12,982 bases of DNA from Firmicutes bacterium UBA4874 (GTDB lineage: Bacteria > Bacillota > Clostridia > Caldicoprobacterales > DTU083): positions 1 through 12,982 of the forward strand of contig DHDO01000012.1 in the NCBI GenBank assembly GCA_002399435.1, in the 5' to 3' direction. The notes under the pieces are model-generated. The model did not search any database and had not been told where the DNA came from. It saw only the letters and a program-made list of their open reading frames with translations. Of the stretch, positions 6,732 to 12,982 are shown one piece after another. The translations under genes and the position numbers were made by a program. Position 1 is the first letter of the stretch, and each line of letters starts with the position of its first letter.

Positions 6732-7487
6732 TTATTCCCTGCTTTCATCCTTCTGCGTCTGCACCGGCCCGGGAATCCGGACCACGCCGTCCCGGTATAC
6801 GCCCACCACAGGCGCTGCGTTCTGAGTCAAACAATATGTAATGTCCCGGTCCAATCCGGCCTCCGCCAGCCTCCGGTACTGTGTGCAGCCCTTCAGCAGG
6901 CTGTTCAGATCCCTCTTATCGTGATCATACAGGGAAGCGGCCAAAACAGCCAGATCCCCCATCTCCGGATCCTGCATCCCCAAATTGGCATGCAGACGGT
7001 TCAGGACTGCTCCCGCCGCTACAATATCCTCCAGTGAAAACTGGCCGGCTGTACCCGCACATAGAAATACAATATCACTGTCTTGTCCGGAAAGATACTC
7101 CGTCACTGCATCCACATTTACCAAACCACAGATCAGGACCTCCCGCGCATCATTGGTCCTGCAGATTGCCTTTGTCCCATTGGTCGTGGTCATCAGCAAA
7201 GTTTTCCCGGCAACCCGCTCCCTTGTATATTCCAGTGGAGAATTGGAAAGGTGGAATCCTTCGATCGCCTGTATATTCCTCTCCCCGCACAACAAAAAGG
7301 AGTCCTTTTCATAATTCTTTGACATCCGGATGACCTCCTCTGTGTCTGCAGCAGGAATCACCTCTTTACAGCCATGACAGAGTGCGGTAAGTATTGTACT
7401 GCCTGTCCGCAGGACGTCGACTACAACAACTGTCTTGTCCCTTAACTCCTTGCCAATGATATTATCAGGAGTAGCATATACCCTCAT
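6732..7487 (-). CDS. comB: Probable 2-phosphosulfolactate phosphatase (ComB family)
   Basis: This 251-residue protein matches ComB, which hydrolyses 2-phosphosulfolactate to sulfolactate and phosphate, known from coenzyme M biosynthesis in methanogens and found in various bacteria. Family signatures are VVVDVLRTGSTI near the N-terminus (Asp24), LLCGERN (65-71), GFHLSNSPLEY (77-87), LMTTTNGTKAI (98-108) and CAGTAGQFSLEDIVAAGA (143-160). The length fits. ATG 7487 follows GGAGG by eight bases, and a separate promoter lies upstream. It stands between spmB and metG, where Bacillus has no such gene. No partner for sulfolactate synthesis or use (comA, comC) is in the window, so its metabolic role is open. 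One inference is sulfolactate for the spore. The family assignment is firm; the physiological role is not. Confidence 0.9.
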   Translation of the reverse strand: MRVYATPDNIIGKELRDKTVVVVDVLRTGSTILTALCHGCKEVIPAADTEEVIRMSKNYEKDSFLLCGERNIQAIEGFHLSNSPLEYTRERVAGKTLLMTTTNGTKAICRTNDAREVLICGLVNVDAVTEYLSGQDSDIVFLCAGTAGQFSLEDIVAAGAVLNRLHANLGMQDPEMGDLAVLAASLYDHDKRDLNSLLKGCTQYRRLAEAGLDRDITYCLTQNAAPVVGVYRDGVVRIPGPVQTQKDESRE

Positions 7488-7517
7488 TCAATAGCCTCCA
7501 TCTGTTTATTTCCTTAA

Positions 7518-7546
7518 ATTATAACACAGAACGCCCATTCCGTCGA
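7518..7546 (-). promoter_or_regulatory. Promoter of comB with extended -10
   Basis: Minus strand: -10 TATAAT (7523-7518) preceded by TGT, giving the extended TGnTATAAT form. With a 17-base spacer, the -35 is TCGACG (7546-7541), four of six matches. The predicted start near 7511 leaves a leader of about 24 bases with the GGAGG ribosome site. The element lies in the 87-base gap after spmB, which contains no clear spmB terminator. Confidence 0.82.
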
Positions 7547-7574
7547 ATTTTACAATGGAAAGCACAAAGCATTT

Positions 7575-8111
7575 TCATCTGCCAAAAATCAAACCGCATA
7601 TTGCAACCGAAGCCAATAATCCCGCCAGATCTGCCAGAAGCCCGGCTGCCAGGACATACCTGGTTTTTTTGATGCCAACGGATCCAAAATACACGGAAAT
7701 AGTGTAAAACACGGTTTCCGTGGACCCCATCATCGTCGATGCGGACCGGCCAATAAAGGTATCCGGACCGTATGTCCGGAACAGCTCTGCCAGCATGCCT
7801 GCAGAGGCAGATCCGGACATGGGGCGCATCATTGCCAGCGGCAGGATCTCAGGAGGGATCCCCGCCAGGTTGGTGACCGGGGAAAGAATCCGGATCAGGA
7901 AATCCATGGCCCCCGAAGCGCGGAACACCCCGATGGCCACAAACATGGCGACCAGATACGGAAGGATGTGAAATGCCGTGCGGATGCCTTCCCCGGCTCC
8001 TTCCACAAATGTTTCATACACCGGCACTCCCTTCACCGCCCCATAACCCAGCACAAAAATAATGAACACCGGTATGGCAAGAACGGATATCCATTGTGTG
8101 ACCTGGATCAT
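7575..8111 (-). CDS. spmB: Spore maturation protein SpmB
   Basis: This integral membrane protein has nucleoside-recognition (Gate) features. From ATG 8111 it has 178 residues, the length I recall for Bacillus SpmB. It has about four hydrophobic segments (near 6-24, 48-70, 90-110 and 150-176) and the conserved stretch ILPLAMMRPMSGSASAG, then GRSASTMMGSTETVFYTISVYFG. In Bacillus, SpmA and SpmB act together in dehydration of the spore core and so in heat resistance; the mechanism is not settled. I moved the start from ATG 8126 to ATG 8111 because GGAGG lies eight bases before the latter, while nothing resembling a ribosome site precedes the former. It follows spmA after a 57-base gap, so the pair is probably one operon. 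Confidence 0.95.
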   Translation of the reverse strand: MIQVTQWISVLAIPVFIIFVLGYGAVKGVPVYETFVEGAGEGIRTAFHILPYLVAMFVAIGVFRASGAMDFLIRILSPVTNLAGIPPEILPLAMMRPMSGSASAGMLAELFRTYGPDTFIGRSASTMMGSTETVFYTISVYFGSVGIKKTRYVLAAGLLADLAGLLASVAICGLIFGR

Positions 8112-8168
8112 ACCTTTTCCCTCCATTTTGATTCATTCAACACGCTTCGTCCGATAAACACCCTTCGC

Positions 8169-8744
8169 TCAATAAAAGCGCTTCAGGATAAAAACCGCCG
8201 CAATCCCCGTCGCGGCGGAGCACAGGGTCGCAATCAGGGTCGTCCCGATAATCTCCGTCGGATCGGCGGATCCTGCTGCACTCCGGACGGCGATGACAGT
8301 GGCAGGGATCAACTGAACACAGGAAGTATTGATTACCAGGAACATGCACATGGCATCGGAAGCAGAATCCCTGTCCCGATTCAGACGCTGCAGCTCTTTC
8401 ATGGCGCTGATCCCGAGAGGAGTCGCCGCATTCCCCAGGCCCAGCATATTGGCAATGATGTTCATGGTAATGGCCCCCATGGCAGGGCTTTTTGCCGGAA
8501 CCCCGGGAAACAGAAACTTCAGAACCGGAGCGATCTTCCCGGATATGGCCCTTACCAGGCCGGATTTTTCCGCAACCTTCATCAGCCCGAGCCAGAGGGC
8601 ATAGATCCCGATCAATCCAAAACAAAGTTCAACGGCATATTTGGCACTGTCCAGAGCTGCCTGCGTTACGGCTTCGACCCTTCCGTTGAACATGGCGGTA
8701 AGAAATCCGCCCAGCAGCAGCAGGATCCAGACAACATTAACCAC
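8169..8744 (-). CDS. spmA: Spore maturation protein SpmA
   Basis: This 191-residue membrane protein belongs to the nucleoside-recognition family, the usual partner of SpmB. It opens VNVVWILLLLGGFLTAMFNG (first membrane segment) and carries the signatures AVELCFGLIGIYALWLGLMKVAE, MNIIANMLGLGNAATPLGI and MFLVINTSCVQLIPATVIAVR. A last hydrophobic helix precedes the end, FILKRFY. Length and motifs agree with Bacillus SpmA. I chose GTG 8744 because GGAGG is eight bases upstream and the protein then begins MVNVVW, as homologues do; the GTG three codons earlier overlaps the ribosome site. It is divergent from abrB and followed by spmB. Role: with SpmB, spore core dehydration during sporulation. Confidence 0.95.
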   Translation of the reverse strand: MVNVVWILLLLGGFLTAMFNGRVEAVTQAALDSAKYAVELCFGLIGIYALWLGLMKVAEKSGLVRAISGKIAPVLKFLFPGVPAKSPAMGAITMNIIANMLGLGNAATPLGISAMKELQRLNRDRDSASDAMCMFLVINTSCVQLIPATVIAVRSAAGSADPTEIIGTTLIATLCSAATGIAAVFILKRFY

Positions 8745-8794
8745 CCTCGTCACCTCCGTGTCCTAATTCCATAAATATGACAGCATATTTGTCC

Positions 8795-8823
8795 ACTAGA
8801 ACCAGTTCCCGGAGACTTGTCAA
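8795..8823 (-). promoter_or_regulatory. Possible promoter of spmAB
   Basis: Minus strand: -35 TTGACA (8823-8818), 17-base spacer, -10-like TCTAGT (8800-8795, four of six). The expected start near 8788 is about 45 bases before the spmA GTG. This resembles a sigma-A site. I could not identify a good sporulation (sigma-E or sigma-G) element, although these are often hard to see by eye. Confidence 0.5.
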
Positions 8824-8861
8824 CAATTTTGAAAAAAATCAAAAAATGTTGCATAGTTGGG

Positions 8862-8890
8862 TTGACTATTATTTCAATTATTGGTAAAAT
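8862..8890 (+). promoter_or_regulatory. Sigma-A type promoter of abrB
   Basis: Plus strand: -35 TTGACT (8862-8867), 17-base spacer, -10 TAAAAT (8885-8890), five of six matches each. Transcription would start near 8897, about 42 bases before ATG 8939. The A/T-rich stretch just upstream (8824-8860), shared with the divergent spmA promoter, is where AbrB autoregulation or cross-regulation could act. That is inference: no defined operator is visible. Confidence 0.85.
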
Positions 8891-8938
8891 GATTTGTGTA
8901 AGAATTGTCGAATTTTGTATGAGGAGAGGGAGGAAAAG

Positions 8939-9205
8939 ATGAAATCTACAGGTATTGTCAGGAAGGTTGACGAATTAGGCAGAGTGGTGATCCCCATCGA
9001 GCTCCGCAGGACACTCGATATTGAGGAAAAGGATGCTCTGGAAATCTACGTGGACGGAGAACAGATTATCCTGAAAAAGTATGCACCGGCCTGCATATTC
9101 TGCGATGATGCACGGGATGTCATCCAATACCGGGGGAAAAACATCTGCAAAAACTGTCTGGCGGAAATGGCCAACAGTGTCAACAATGGAAGCCTTGGAA
9201 GATAA
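8939..9205 (+). CDS. abrB: AbrB-type transition-state regulator with C-terminal Cys4 zinc-ribbon-like tail
   Basis: This 88-residue DNA-binding protein begins MKSTGIVRKVDELGRVVIPI, nearly the Bacillus AbrB N-terminus. It keeps the whole swapped-hairpin domain (residues 1-50: ELRRTLDIEEKDALEIYVDG, IILKKY). After Tyr48 comes CIFC then CKNC (Cys52, Cys55, Cys70, Cys73), a likely zinc-binding tail that Bacillus AbrB lacks but that I recall in clostridial homologues. ATG 8939 has GGGAGG six bases upstream; a TTG at 8894 in the same frame lies at the very start of the transcript and has no ribosome site. It probably represses transition and sporulation genes during growth, as a dimer or tetramer. 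It is the only plus-strand gene here, divergent from spmA and convergent with rsmI, keeping the orientation seen in Bacillus. Confidence 0.96.
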   Translation: MKSTGIVRKVDELGRVVIPIELRRTLDIEEKDALEIYVDGEQIILKKYAPACIFCDDARDVIQYRGKNICKNCLAEMANSVNNGSLGR

Positions 9206-9274
9206 GCCTGGCTTCACCCGGCAGAACAGTACGAAAATAATCAAAAACACGAATACGCGCACCAGGTATTTCGT

Positions 9275-9306
9275 CAGGAAGGATGCACACAAGGGTATCC
9301 TTCCTG
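9275..9306. repeat. Perfect 10-bp inverted repeat in the abrB 3' region
   Basis: CAGGAAGGAT (9275-9284) and ATCCTTCCTG (9297-9306) are exact inverse complements around a 12-base loop. Neither strand has a T run after it, so it is not a standard terminator on its own. It lies 70 bases after the abrB stop and 5 bases before the abrB terminator, so in RNA it would form a second, upstream hairpin; on the rsmI transcript it would be a downstream hairpin. Confidence 0.75.
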
Positions 9307-9311
9307 TATAG

Positions 9312-9338
9312 AGCAGCTTTATGCTGCTTTTTATTTTT
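9312..9338 (+). terminator. Intrinsic terminator of abrB
   Basis: AGCAGC (9312-9317), loop TTTAT, GCTGCT (9323-9328), then TTTTATTTTT. The T run overlaps the stop and last codons of the convergent rsmI gene (stop 9331-9333), so the two genes meet with no spacer. The gap 9206-9330 holds no gene that I can support. Confidence 0.88.
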
Positions 9339-10230
9339 CCCCTTTTCCTTCACAGGCAGTTCCCAGCCCAATGCTGAACGGGTATACTTCGCTTTTCGGG
9401 ATATGCCTGTCCCGTGCCACCTGCTTCACGGCTTCCTTTTTATTCATTCCGGTCCGGAGATACTCCTTCAGGTGATCTTCCATGCTGATCCGGCTGAAAT
9501 CCATCCGGCTGTCCCTGGGCACTCCTTCCAGGATCACGACAAACTCGCCTTTTGGTACCTTTCCCTTATAATACTCCACCGCCTTTGCCAGGGTCATGGG
9601 CAAAACTTCCTCATGGATCTTGGTCAGCTCCCTTACAATGGTGATCCGGCGATCCCCCAGTTCCGCCAGCAAATCGTTCAGGAGGGAAATCAGCCGATGC
9701 GGCGCCTCATAAAGGATCACGGTACGTTCCTCCTCCCGAAGCAGCTGAATCCGCGTCCGACGCTCCTTCCCTTCCCTGGGCAGAAACCCTTCAAACACAA
9801 AGCGTTCCGCCGGAAGTCCGGACAATACCAAAGCCGACAGGGAAGCAGACGGGCCAGGCAGAATCGAAACCGGAACATCGGCTTCCTGTGCCAGAACAGA
9901 AAGATCCGCCCCCGGATCGGATATCCCGGGCATGCCGGCATCGGAAACCACCACAACCTTCTGTCCCTGCTGCACCCTGCGAATGATCTCCGGCCCTTTT
10001 TCCCGCCGGTTATGCTCATGGTAGGAGATCAGGGGTTTGGAGATCCCATAGTGATTCAGGAGCTTCAGGGTATGACGGGTGTCCTCTGCCGCAATACAGT
10101 CCGCTTCCTTCAATACCCGAAGCGCCCGCAGGGTGATGTCCTCCAGGTTCCCAATGGGCGTCCCGCAAAGATAAAGCATTCCCGGGCCCATTGGATCCTT
10201 GCCGCAACCGTCTGTTTTGTTCCTGTTCAT
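9331..10230 (-). CDS. rsmI: 16S rRNA (cytidine(1402)-2'-O)-methyltransferase RsmI
   Basis: RsmI methylates the ribose of C1402 in the 16S rRNA decoding centre, using SAM. The 299-residue frame shows the tetrapyrrole-methylase fold signatures: MLYLCGTPIGNLEDIT (18-33), EDTRHTLKLLNHYGI, SYHEHN (69-74), VVVVSDAGMPGISDPG (92-107), ILPGPSA (122-128), then TVILYEAPHR, ITIVRELTK and KGEFVVILEG. A C-terminal helical extension (HLKEYLRTGMNKKEAVKQVA) is typical of the full-length family. The start ATG 10230 overlaps the trmN6 stop as ATGA, with GGAGCAGGG upstream, so translation is probably coupled. ATG 10179, which begins MLYLCG, is a possible alternative and would remove 17 residues. This order, yabB then yabC (rsmI) then convergent abrB, is that of Bacillus, without yazA in between. 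Confidence 0.95.
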   Translation of the reverse strand: MNRNKTDGCGKDPMGPGMLYLCGTPIGNLEDITLRALRVLKEADCIAAEDTRHTLKLLNHYGISKPLISYHEHNRREKGPEIIRRVQQGQKVVVVSDAGMPGISDPGADLSVLAQEADVPVSILPGPSASLSALVLSGLPAERFVFEGFLPREGKERRTRIQLLREEERTVILYEAPHRLISLLNDLLAELGDRRITIVRELTKIHEEVLPMTLAKAVEYYKGKVPKGEFVVILEGVPRDSRMDFSRISMEDHLKEYLRTGMNKKEAVKQVARDRHIPKSEVYPFSIGLGTACEGKGEK

Positions 10231-11039
10231 CCCTGCTCCATCTTTCCTTTCTTCTCTTCCGCAACAGGAATATGGTATATTCCCATCAATTCCTTTGTAT
10301 ATTGCCCGTTTTCCTGGTAGATAAACAGCGGGGGAAGCCACCTCAGAGGAGACTTACCAAAACGCTCCGCCTCCACCAGAATCCGGTTCGGCGCTTTGCC
10401 TGGCTGAGGATGAACCGTACAAATTCGTTTCGGCTCCAGCCGGTGCTGCCGCATTCCTGCCAGAATGTCCGTCAGGCGATCGGCCCGATGGATCATGGCC
10501 AGACGTCCTCCCGGGGCCAGAAGCCCGGAGGCTGCGGCCAATACGTCATCCAGCGTACACAATATTTCATGTCTTGCTATGGCTTTGGCATCCCGGGGAT
10601 TGACCGCCCCGCTGCCTGCCTTCCGATAGGGAGGGTTGGACACGACCAGGGTAAACCGGTTTTTGCCCAGCACATCCGGGGCTTTTTTCAAATCCCCGGT
10701 CTGAATCCGGACATGGGACTCCAAACCATTCAGCCGGATACTTCGATTTGCCATCTCCACCATATCCGGCTGAATTTCCATCCCGTAAATCTCTGCATCC
10801 GGCATTCTTCCGGCCAGCAGAATTGGAAGGACCCCGGTGCCTGTCCCCAGATCCACCGCTCTGTCCCCTTTTCTGATCTCTGTAAAATGGGACAACAGAA
10901 CCGCGTCCACCCCAAAACAAAACTTCCGGGTATCCTGAATGATCCGGAGTCCCTTATACTGCAGATCGTCCAGCCGCTCAAACTCCCCCAGGGGAACCCG
11001 GCAATCCCCATCTGTCGGATATTTGTTTTCTTCCATCAT
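10227..11039 (-). CDS. tRNA1(Val) (adenine(37)-N6)-methyltransferase-like protein (TrmN6/YabB family)
   Basis: This 270-residue protein is a class I SAM-dependent methyltransferase of the YfiC/YabB type. In order it has RLDDLQYKGLRIIQDTRKF and FGVDAVLLSHF (22-52), the SAM loop AVDLGTGTGVLPILLA (61-76), an acidic GMEIQ (86-90), GDLKKA, and the catalytic adenine-N6 motif NPPY (135-138), with a C-terminal strand pair (RICTVHPQPG, ILVEAERFG). Members methylate N6 of adenine-37 in a valine tRNA in E. coli; substrate here is inferred. The open frame extends to 11183, but the promoter -10 and -35 lie inside that extension, so translation must start downstream. ATG 11039 or 11036 fits homologues; the nearest ribosome-like site (AAAGGA) is rather far. 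It is coupled to rsmI by ATGA. Confidence 0.93.
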   Translation of the reverse strand: MMEENKYPTDGDCRVPLGEFERLDDLQYKGLRIIQDTRKFCFGVDAVLLSHFTEIRKGDRAVDLGTGTGVLPILLAGRMPDAEIYGMEIQPDMVEMANRSIRLNGLESHVRIQTGDLKKAPDVLGKNRFTLVVSNPPYRKAGSGAVNPRDAKAIARHEILCTLDDVLAAASGLLAPGGRLAMIHRADRLTDILAGMRQHRLEPKRICTVHPQPGKAPNRILVEAERFGKSPLRWLPPLFIYQENGQYTKELMGIYHIPVAEEKKGKMEQG

Positions 11040-11088
11040 ACTGTTTGAATCCAGTCCTTTCTTTCCCCGGAGCAGAAAAATCATCCTG

Positions 11089-11117
11089 ATTGTATCGAAC
11101 AAAGCGGAAACTGTCCA
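11089..11117 (-). promoter_or_regulatory. Sigma-A type promoter of trmN6-rsmI
   Basis: Minus strand: -35 TGGACA (11117-11112), 17-base spacer, -10 TACAAT (11094-11089), five of six matches each. Transcription would start near 11082, about 43 bases before ATG 11039. The rest of the 11040-11227 gap holds no gene or clear wzz terminator. Confidence 0.83.
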
Positions 11118-11227
11118 GCTCAACAATACCATGGTCCGGCAGCGGGCATACAAAAATGGAAGCACTTCGGATGAAAGATCCAAAGCGCCTCATAAAAGGA
11201 ATCTGTTCTGAGCCATTGCAGCAGCTT

Positions 11228-12349
11228 TCAGCTGTTCCGGCAAACGGAATTCCCGTCCTCCGCCTTTTCAGTCTCTCCGGCCCCCGCCTTTCCAATCTCC
11301 CCGGTCAAAGGCTTTTCCATCCAGAATTTCCGGATAAAAACCGCCATGGCACTCAGCAGAAAACCTGTCACCATACCGATTAAAACATTCCTGCCATTGG
11401 ACGGAGCCGTCTTCCGCGTCGGCGCCACCGGCTCAGATGGCATATGGATACCGGTTTCCACCGCACGGATGAAATCCGAAACGACAGGTGTTTTGCCGTC
11501 TGTCTCATGATATTTTGAAATCTTCTTCTTTTCTTTTTCAATCTCCTTTAATTTTTCCTGATCGGAGCGGATGGAATTTTCAATCGAATAGATGGTCTGC
11601 CGGATACTGACAACATCATTCTGTATCTTGGTATAAGTGTCATTGACGATATTCTCCACCACGATATAGTCCTGTGAGTCTTTCCGGCCTTCCTGCATGG
11701 CTTTCATCAGGTCATTCTGGGAAATGGTCTGCGGCGTTCCGGCCAACAGTTTCTCGTTTTCCTTTAGGAGTGCCTGATTATCCTTCAGGGAAAGCTCCAG
11801 TGACTGCAGCGCTGTATTGAAATAATTGGTATAATAGGTGACAGCCTCCTCCTTGATCAGAATGTCCACGAATTCAATGTAATTCGCATACAATGTCCTG
11901 GCAAGCTTCAGGGACTTTTGCGGACTGTCTGATGACACCGTAATATGAAAAATGTTTTTACTTCCGCTCCCTGCGGCATCCCTGTCGTCTATCTCAATCT
12001 GTTTCCTTAGGCCCTCCGGACGGACTTTCTTCGGGTTATACTTCATATCCCTTATGGTATTGGCCAAAACCGTATGATTGGTCAAAAGACCGATGTACTG
12101 CTCATTCGTGGAAATCGGCAGCTGATAGTCGCCATATCGGGTATGGTACTGTTCCGGCATACTGATCACCAGATCCAGCTTTGTCTGATATACCGGAGTT
12201 AAAAGAAAAACGCTGACCAGCCCCGTCAACAGGGCAACAAGAAGAGTCCCTGCAAGAATCCTGTATTTGTTTTCCCACAGGACCTGAAAAAGTTCGCGTA
12301 GATCGATCTCATCCTCATACTTCTGAGGGTCTGTCTGAACTTCACTCAT
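11228..12349 (-). CDS. Wzz/YveK-type polysaccharide chain-length or co-polymerase protein
   Basis: This 373-residue inner-membrane protein has the polysaccharide co-polymerase layout. A short cytoplasmic N-terminus carries IDLRELFQVLWENKYRI, the usual Wzz lead-in. Then come a first membrane helix (about 31-50), an extracytoplasmic domain with VYQTKLDLVIS and FHITVSSDSPQKSLKLARTLY, and a long coiled coil (about 160-290, rich in Lys, Glu and Gln). A proline-bearing stretch (PSEPVAPTRKTAPS) precedes the second membrane helix (about 331-349). The cytoplasmic tail is short, with no Walker motifs, so a separate BY-kinase would be needed if one is used. It probably sets the length of, or helps export, a capsule or exopolysaccharide. 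ATG 12349 follows GGGAGG by seven bases; the TTG-initiated extension to 12400 lacks such a site. It lies downstream of a CapD-like gene, consistent with a polysaccharide operon entering from the right edge. Confidence 0.9.
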   Translation of the reverse strand: MSEVQTDPQKYEDEIDLRELFQVLWENKYRILAGTLLVALLTGLVSVFLLTPVYQTKLDLVISMPEQYHTRYGDYQLPISTNEQYIGLLTNHTVLANTIRDMKYNPKKVRPEGLRKQIEIDDRDAAGSGSKNIFHITVSSDSPQKSLKLARTLYANYIEFVDILIKEEAVTYYTNYFNTALQSLELSLKDNQALLKENEKLLAGTPQTISQNDLMKAMQEGRKDSQDYIVVENIVNDTYTKIQNDVVSIRQTIYSIENSIRSDQEKLKEIEKEKKKISKYHETDGKTPVVSDFIRAVETGIHMPSEPVAPTRKTAPSNGRNVLIGMVTGFLLSAMAVFIRKFWMEKPLTGEIGKAGAGETEKAEDGNSVCRNS

Positions 12350-12353
12350 TTTT

Positions 12354-12413
12354 TCACCTCCCGGAAATACTCGCATAAAGCTGGACTTTGCGTTTCTCAA
12401 TTGTCTTTGTCAT
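12354..12413 (-). CDS. Possible 19-residue small ORF between the CapD-like gene and wzz
   Basis: The frame MTKTIEKRKVQLYASISGR begins at ATG 12413, overlapping the CapD-like stop as ATGA, with AAGGAGG about 10 bases upstream (inside the CapD-like gene). It ends at TGA 12356-12354, four bases before the wzz ATG, and its last codons contain the wzz ribosome site. I know no family for it. It could be a genuine small protein, or a translational bridge passing ribosomes from the CapD-like gene to wzz, or chance. Only the position and ribosome site support it. Confidence 0.35.
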   Translation of the reverse strand: MTKTIEKRKVQLYASISGR

Positions 12414-12982
12414 TTCGGATATTCCTCCTTGCCGGTGGTTATCTCGTCCACCGCGGAAAGAACAGGTGTGTGGACAGACGCAGAGGTGTGGTAAGTGGGG
12501 ACAATCTCCTTTACATATTCCTTCAGGGCATCCGCCGGACCGGATATGACAAACTTCAGCTTCTCCAGCTCTCCCTTCAGAGTCCCGATATCAATGGTAC
12601 CCGGCTTTCCGACAAAAATCTTTTTGTGCCGGGTGGCTGTCAGCCCTTCTTCTTTCATTAAAAGCTCTTCGTACAGCTTCTCGCCGGGCCGCAATCCCGT
12701 ATATCGGATTTCAATGTCCACATCGGGCTCCAGTCCGGAAAGCCGAATCAAATCCCTGGCCAGGTCCGCAATCTTCATTGGTTTCCCCATATCCAGAATA
12801 AAGATTTCTCCTCCTCTTGCCATGGACCCCGCTTCCAGGACCAGCTGCACCGCTTCGGGAATGGTCATAAAGAACCGGTTGATCTCCGGATGGGTGACTG
12901 TTACCGGCCCCCCGGCCGCAATCTGCTTCTTGAACAGGGGAATGACACTGCCGTTGCTGCCCAGAACATTGCCGAAACGAAC
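12410..12982 (-). CDS. CapD/FlaA1-type nucleotide-sugar epimerase/dehydratase, C-terminal part (N-terminus beyond the window)
   Basis: The frame is open from the right edge (first codon at 12982) to TGA 12410, giving the last 190 residues. It begins VRFGNVLGSNGSVIPLFKKQ and continues with GGPVTVTHPEINRFFMTIPEA, EIFILDMGKPMKIADLA and YTGLRPGEKLYEELL. These are hallmark stretches of the C-terminal half of the CapD/WbpM/FlaA1 group, which are NAD(P)-dependent 4,6-dehydratases or epimerases acting on UDP-sugars for capsule, exopolysaccharide or glycan synthesis. The NAD-binding and catalytic parts, and any N-terminal membrane helices, lie outside the window, so the exact activity cannot be settled. 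The last 45 residues or so are variable. It overlaps a possible tiny ORF and precedes wzz by 60 bases, forming one operon. Confidence 0.9.
   Translation of the reverse strand, partial: VRFGNVLGSNGSVIPLFKKQIAAGGPVTVTHPEINRFFMTIPEAVQLVLEAGSMARGGEIFILDMGKPMKIADLARDLIRLSGLEPDVDIEIRYTGLRPGEKLYEELLMKEEGLTATRHKKIFVGKPGTIDIGTLKGELEKLKFVISGPADALKEYVKEIVPTYHTSASVHTPVLSAVDEITTGKEEYPK

Noticed and set aside
9283..10320. 345-codon plus-strand frame opposite rsmI
   Set aside because: rsmI is complete and well supported; this frame runs through the abrB terminator and has no ribosome site of its own.
11040..11183. N-terminal extension of trmN6 to 11183
   Set aside because: The promoter lies inside it and the added residues have no match to the family start.
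11200..11227. Hairpin CAGCT-GAA-AGCTG after wzz as a terminator
   Set aside because: The stem is short and no T run follows on the minus strand.
1..12982. Mobile elements, CRISPR arrays, tRNA or rRNA genes
   Set aside because: No transposase or integrase motifs, no regularly spaced direct repeats with unique spacers, and no cloverleaf or rRNA-like stretches were found on either strand.

Overview
The window looks like core chromosome of an endospore-forming, low-to-mid G+C Bacillota, most likely a member of the Clostridia. Four things point that way: Shine-Dalgarno sites of the AGGAGG type before nearly every gene, frequent GTG/TTG starts, sigma-A type promoters, and the gene content (spmA/spmB spore maturation genes, AbrB, a 3D/G5-domain cell-wall protein, a TatD-linked radical SAM protein). 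G+C is roughly half by eye. I see no transposase, integrase, phage gene, CRISPR array, tRNA or rRNA.

All genes except abrB lie on the minus strand, so biological order runs from right to left. (1) 12982-11228 is the end of a surface-polysaccharide operon: the C-terminal part of a CapD/FlaA1-type nucleotide-sugar dehydratase, a possible 19-residue ORF coupled to it, and a Wzz-type chain-length/co-polymerase protein. (2) 11117-9331 holds trmN6 and rsmI, coupled by an ATGA overlap behind a clear promoter. (3) abrB is on the plus strand, convergent with rsmI and divergent from spmA. (4) spmA-spmB, then comB with its own extended -10 promoter. (5) metG-tatD-radical SAM, closed by duplicated terminators. 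(6) the yabE-like gene with a near-perfect promoter, a terminator hairpin, then rsmA and its terminator. (7) an unrecognised gene running off the left edge.

From my memory of Bacillus subtilis, the backbone copies the yabB-yazA-yabC-abrB-metS-yabD-yabE-rnmV-ksgA neighbourhood, including the reversed orientation of abrB. The differences are informative. yazA and rnmV are absent from their usual places, spmA-spmB-comB sits between abrB and metG, and a radical SAM gene is inserted after tatD. Most products serve translation (MetG, RsmA, RsmI, TrmN6) or the cell wall, sporulation and transition state (YabE-like, SpmAB, AbrB).

Several starts were moved on Shine-Dalgarno evidence: yabE-like to 2917, spmB to 8111, spmA to 8744, abrB to 8939, rsmI to 10230, trmN6 to 11039, wzz to 12349, and metG probably to 6620. 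I found no convincing new multi-gene system. The observations most worth a second look are terminator hairpins placed directly before rsmA and metG, the tiny coupled ORF before wzz, comB beside sporulation genes, and the uncharacterised protein at the left edge.
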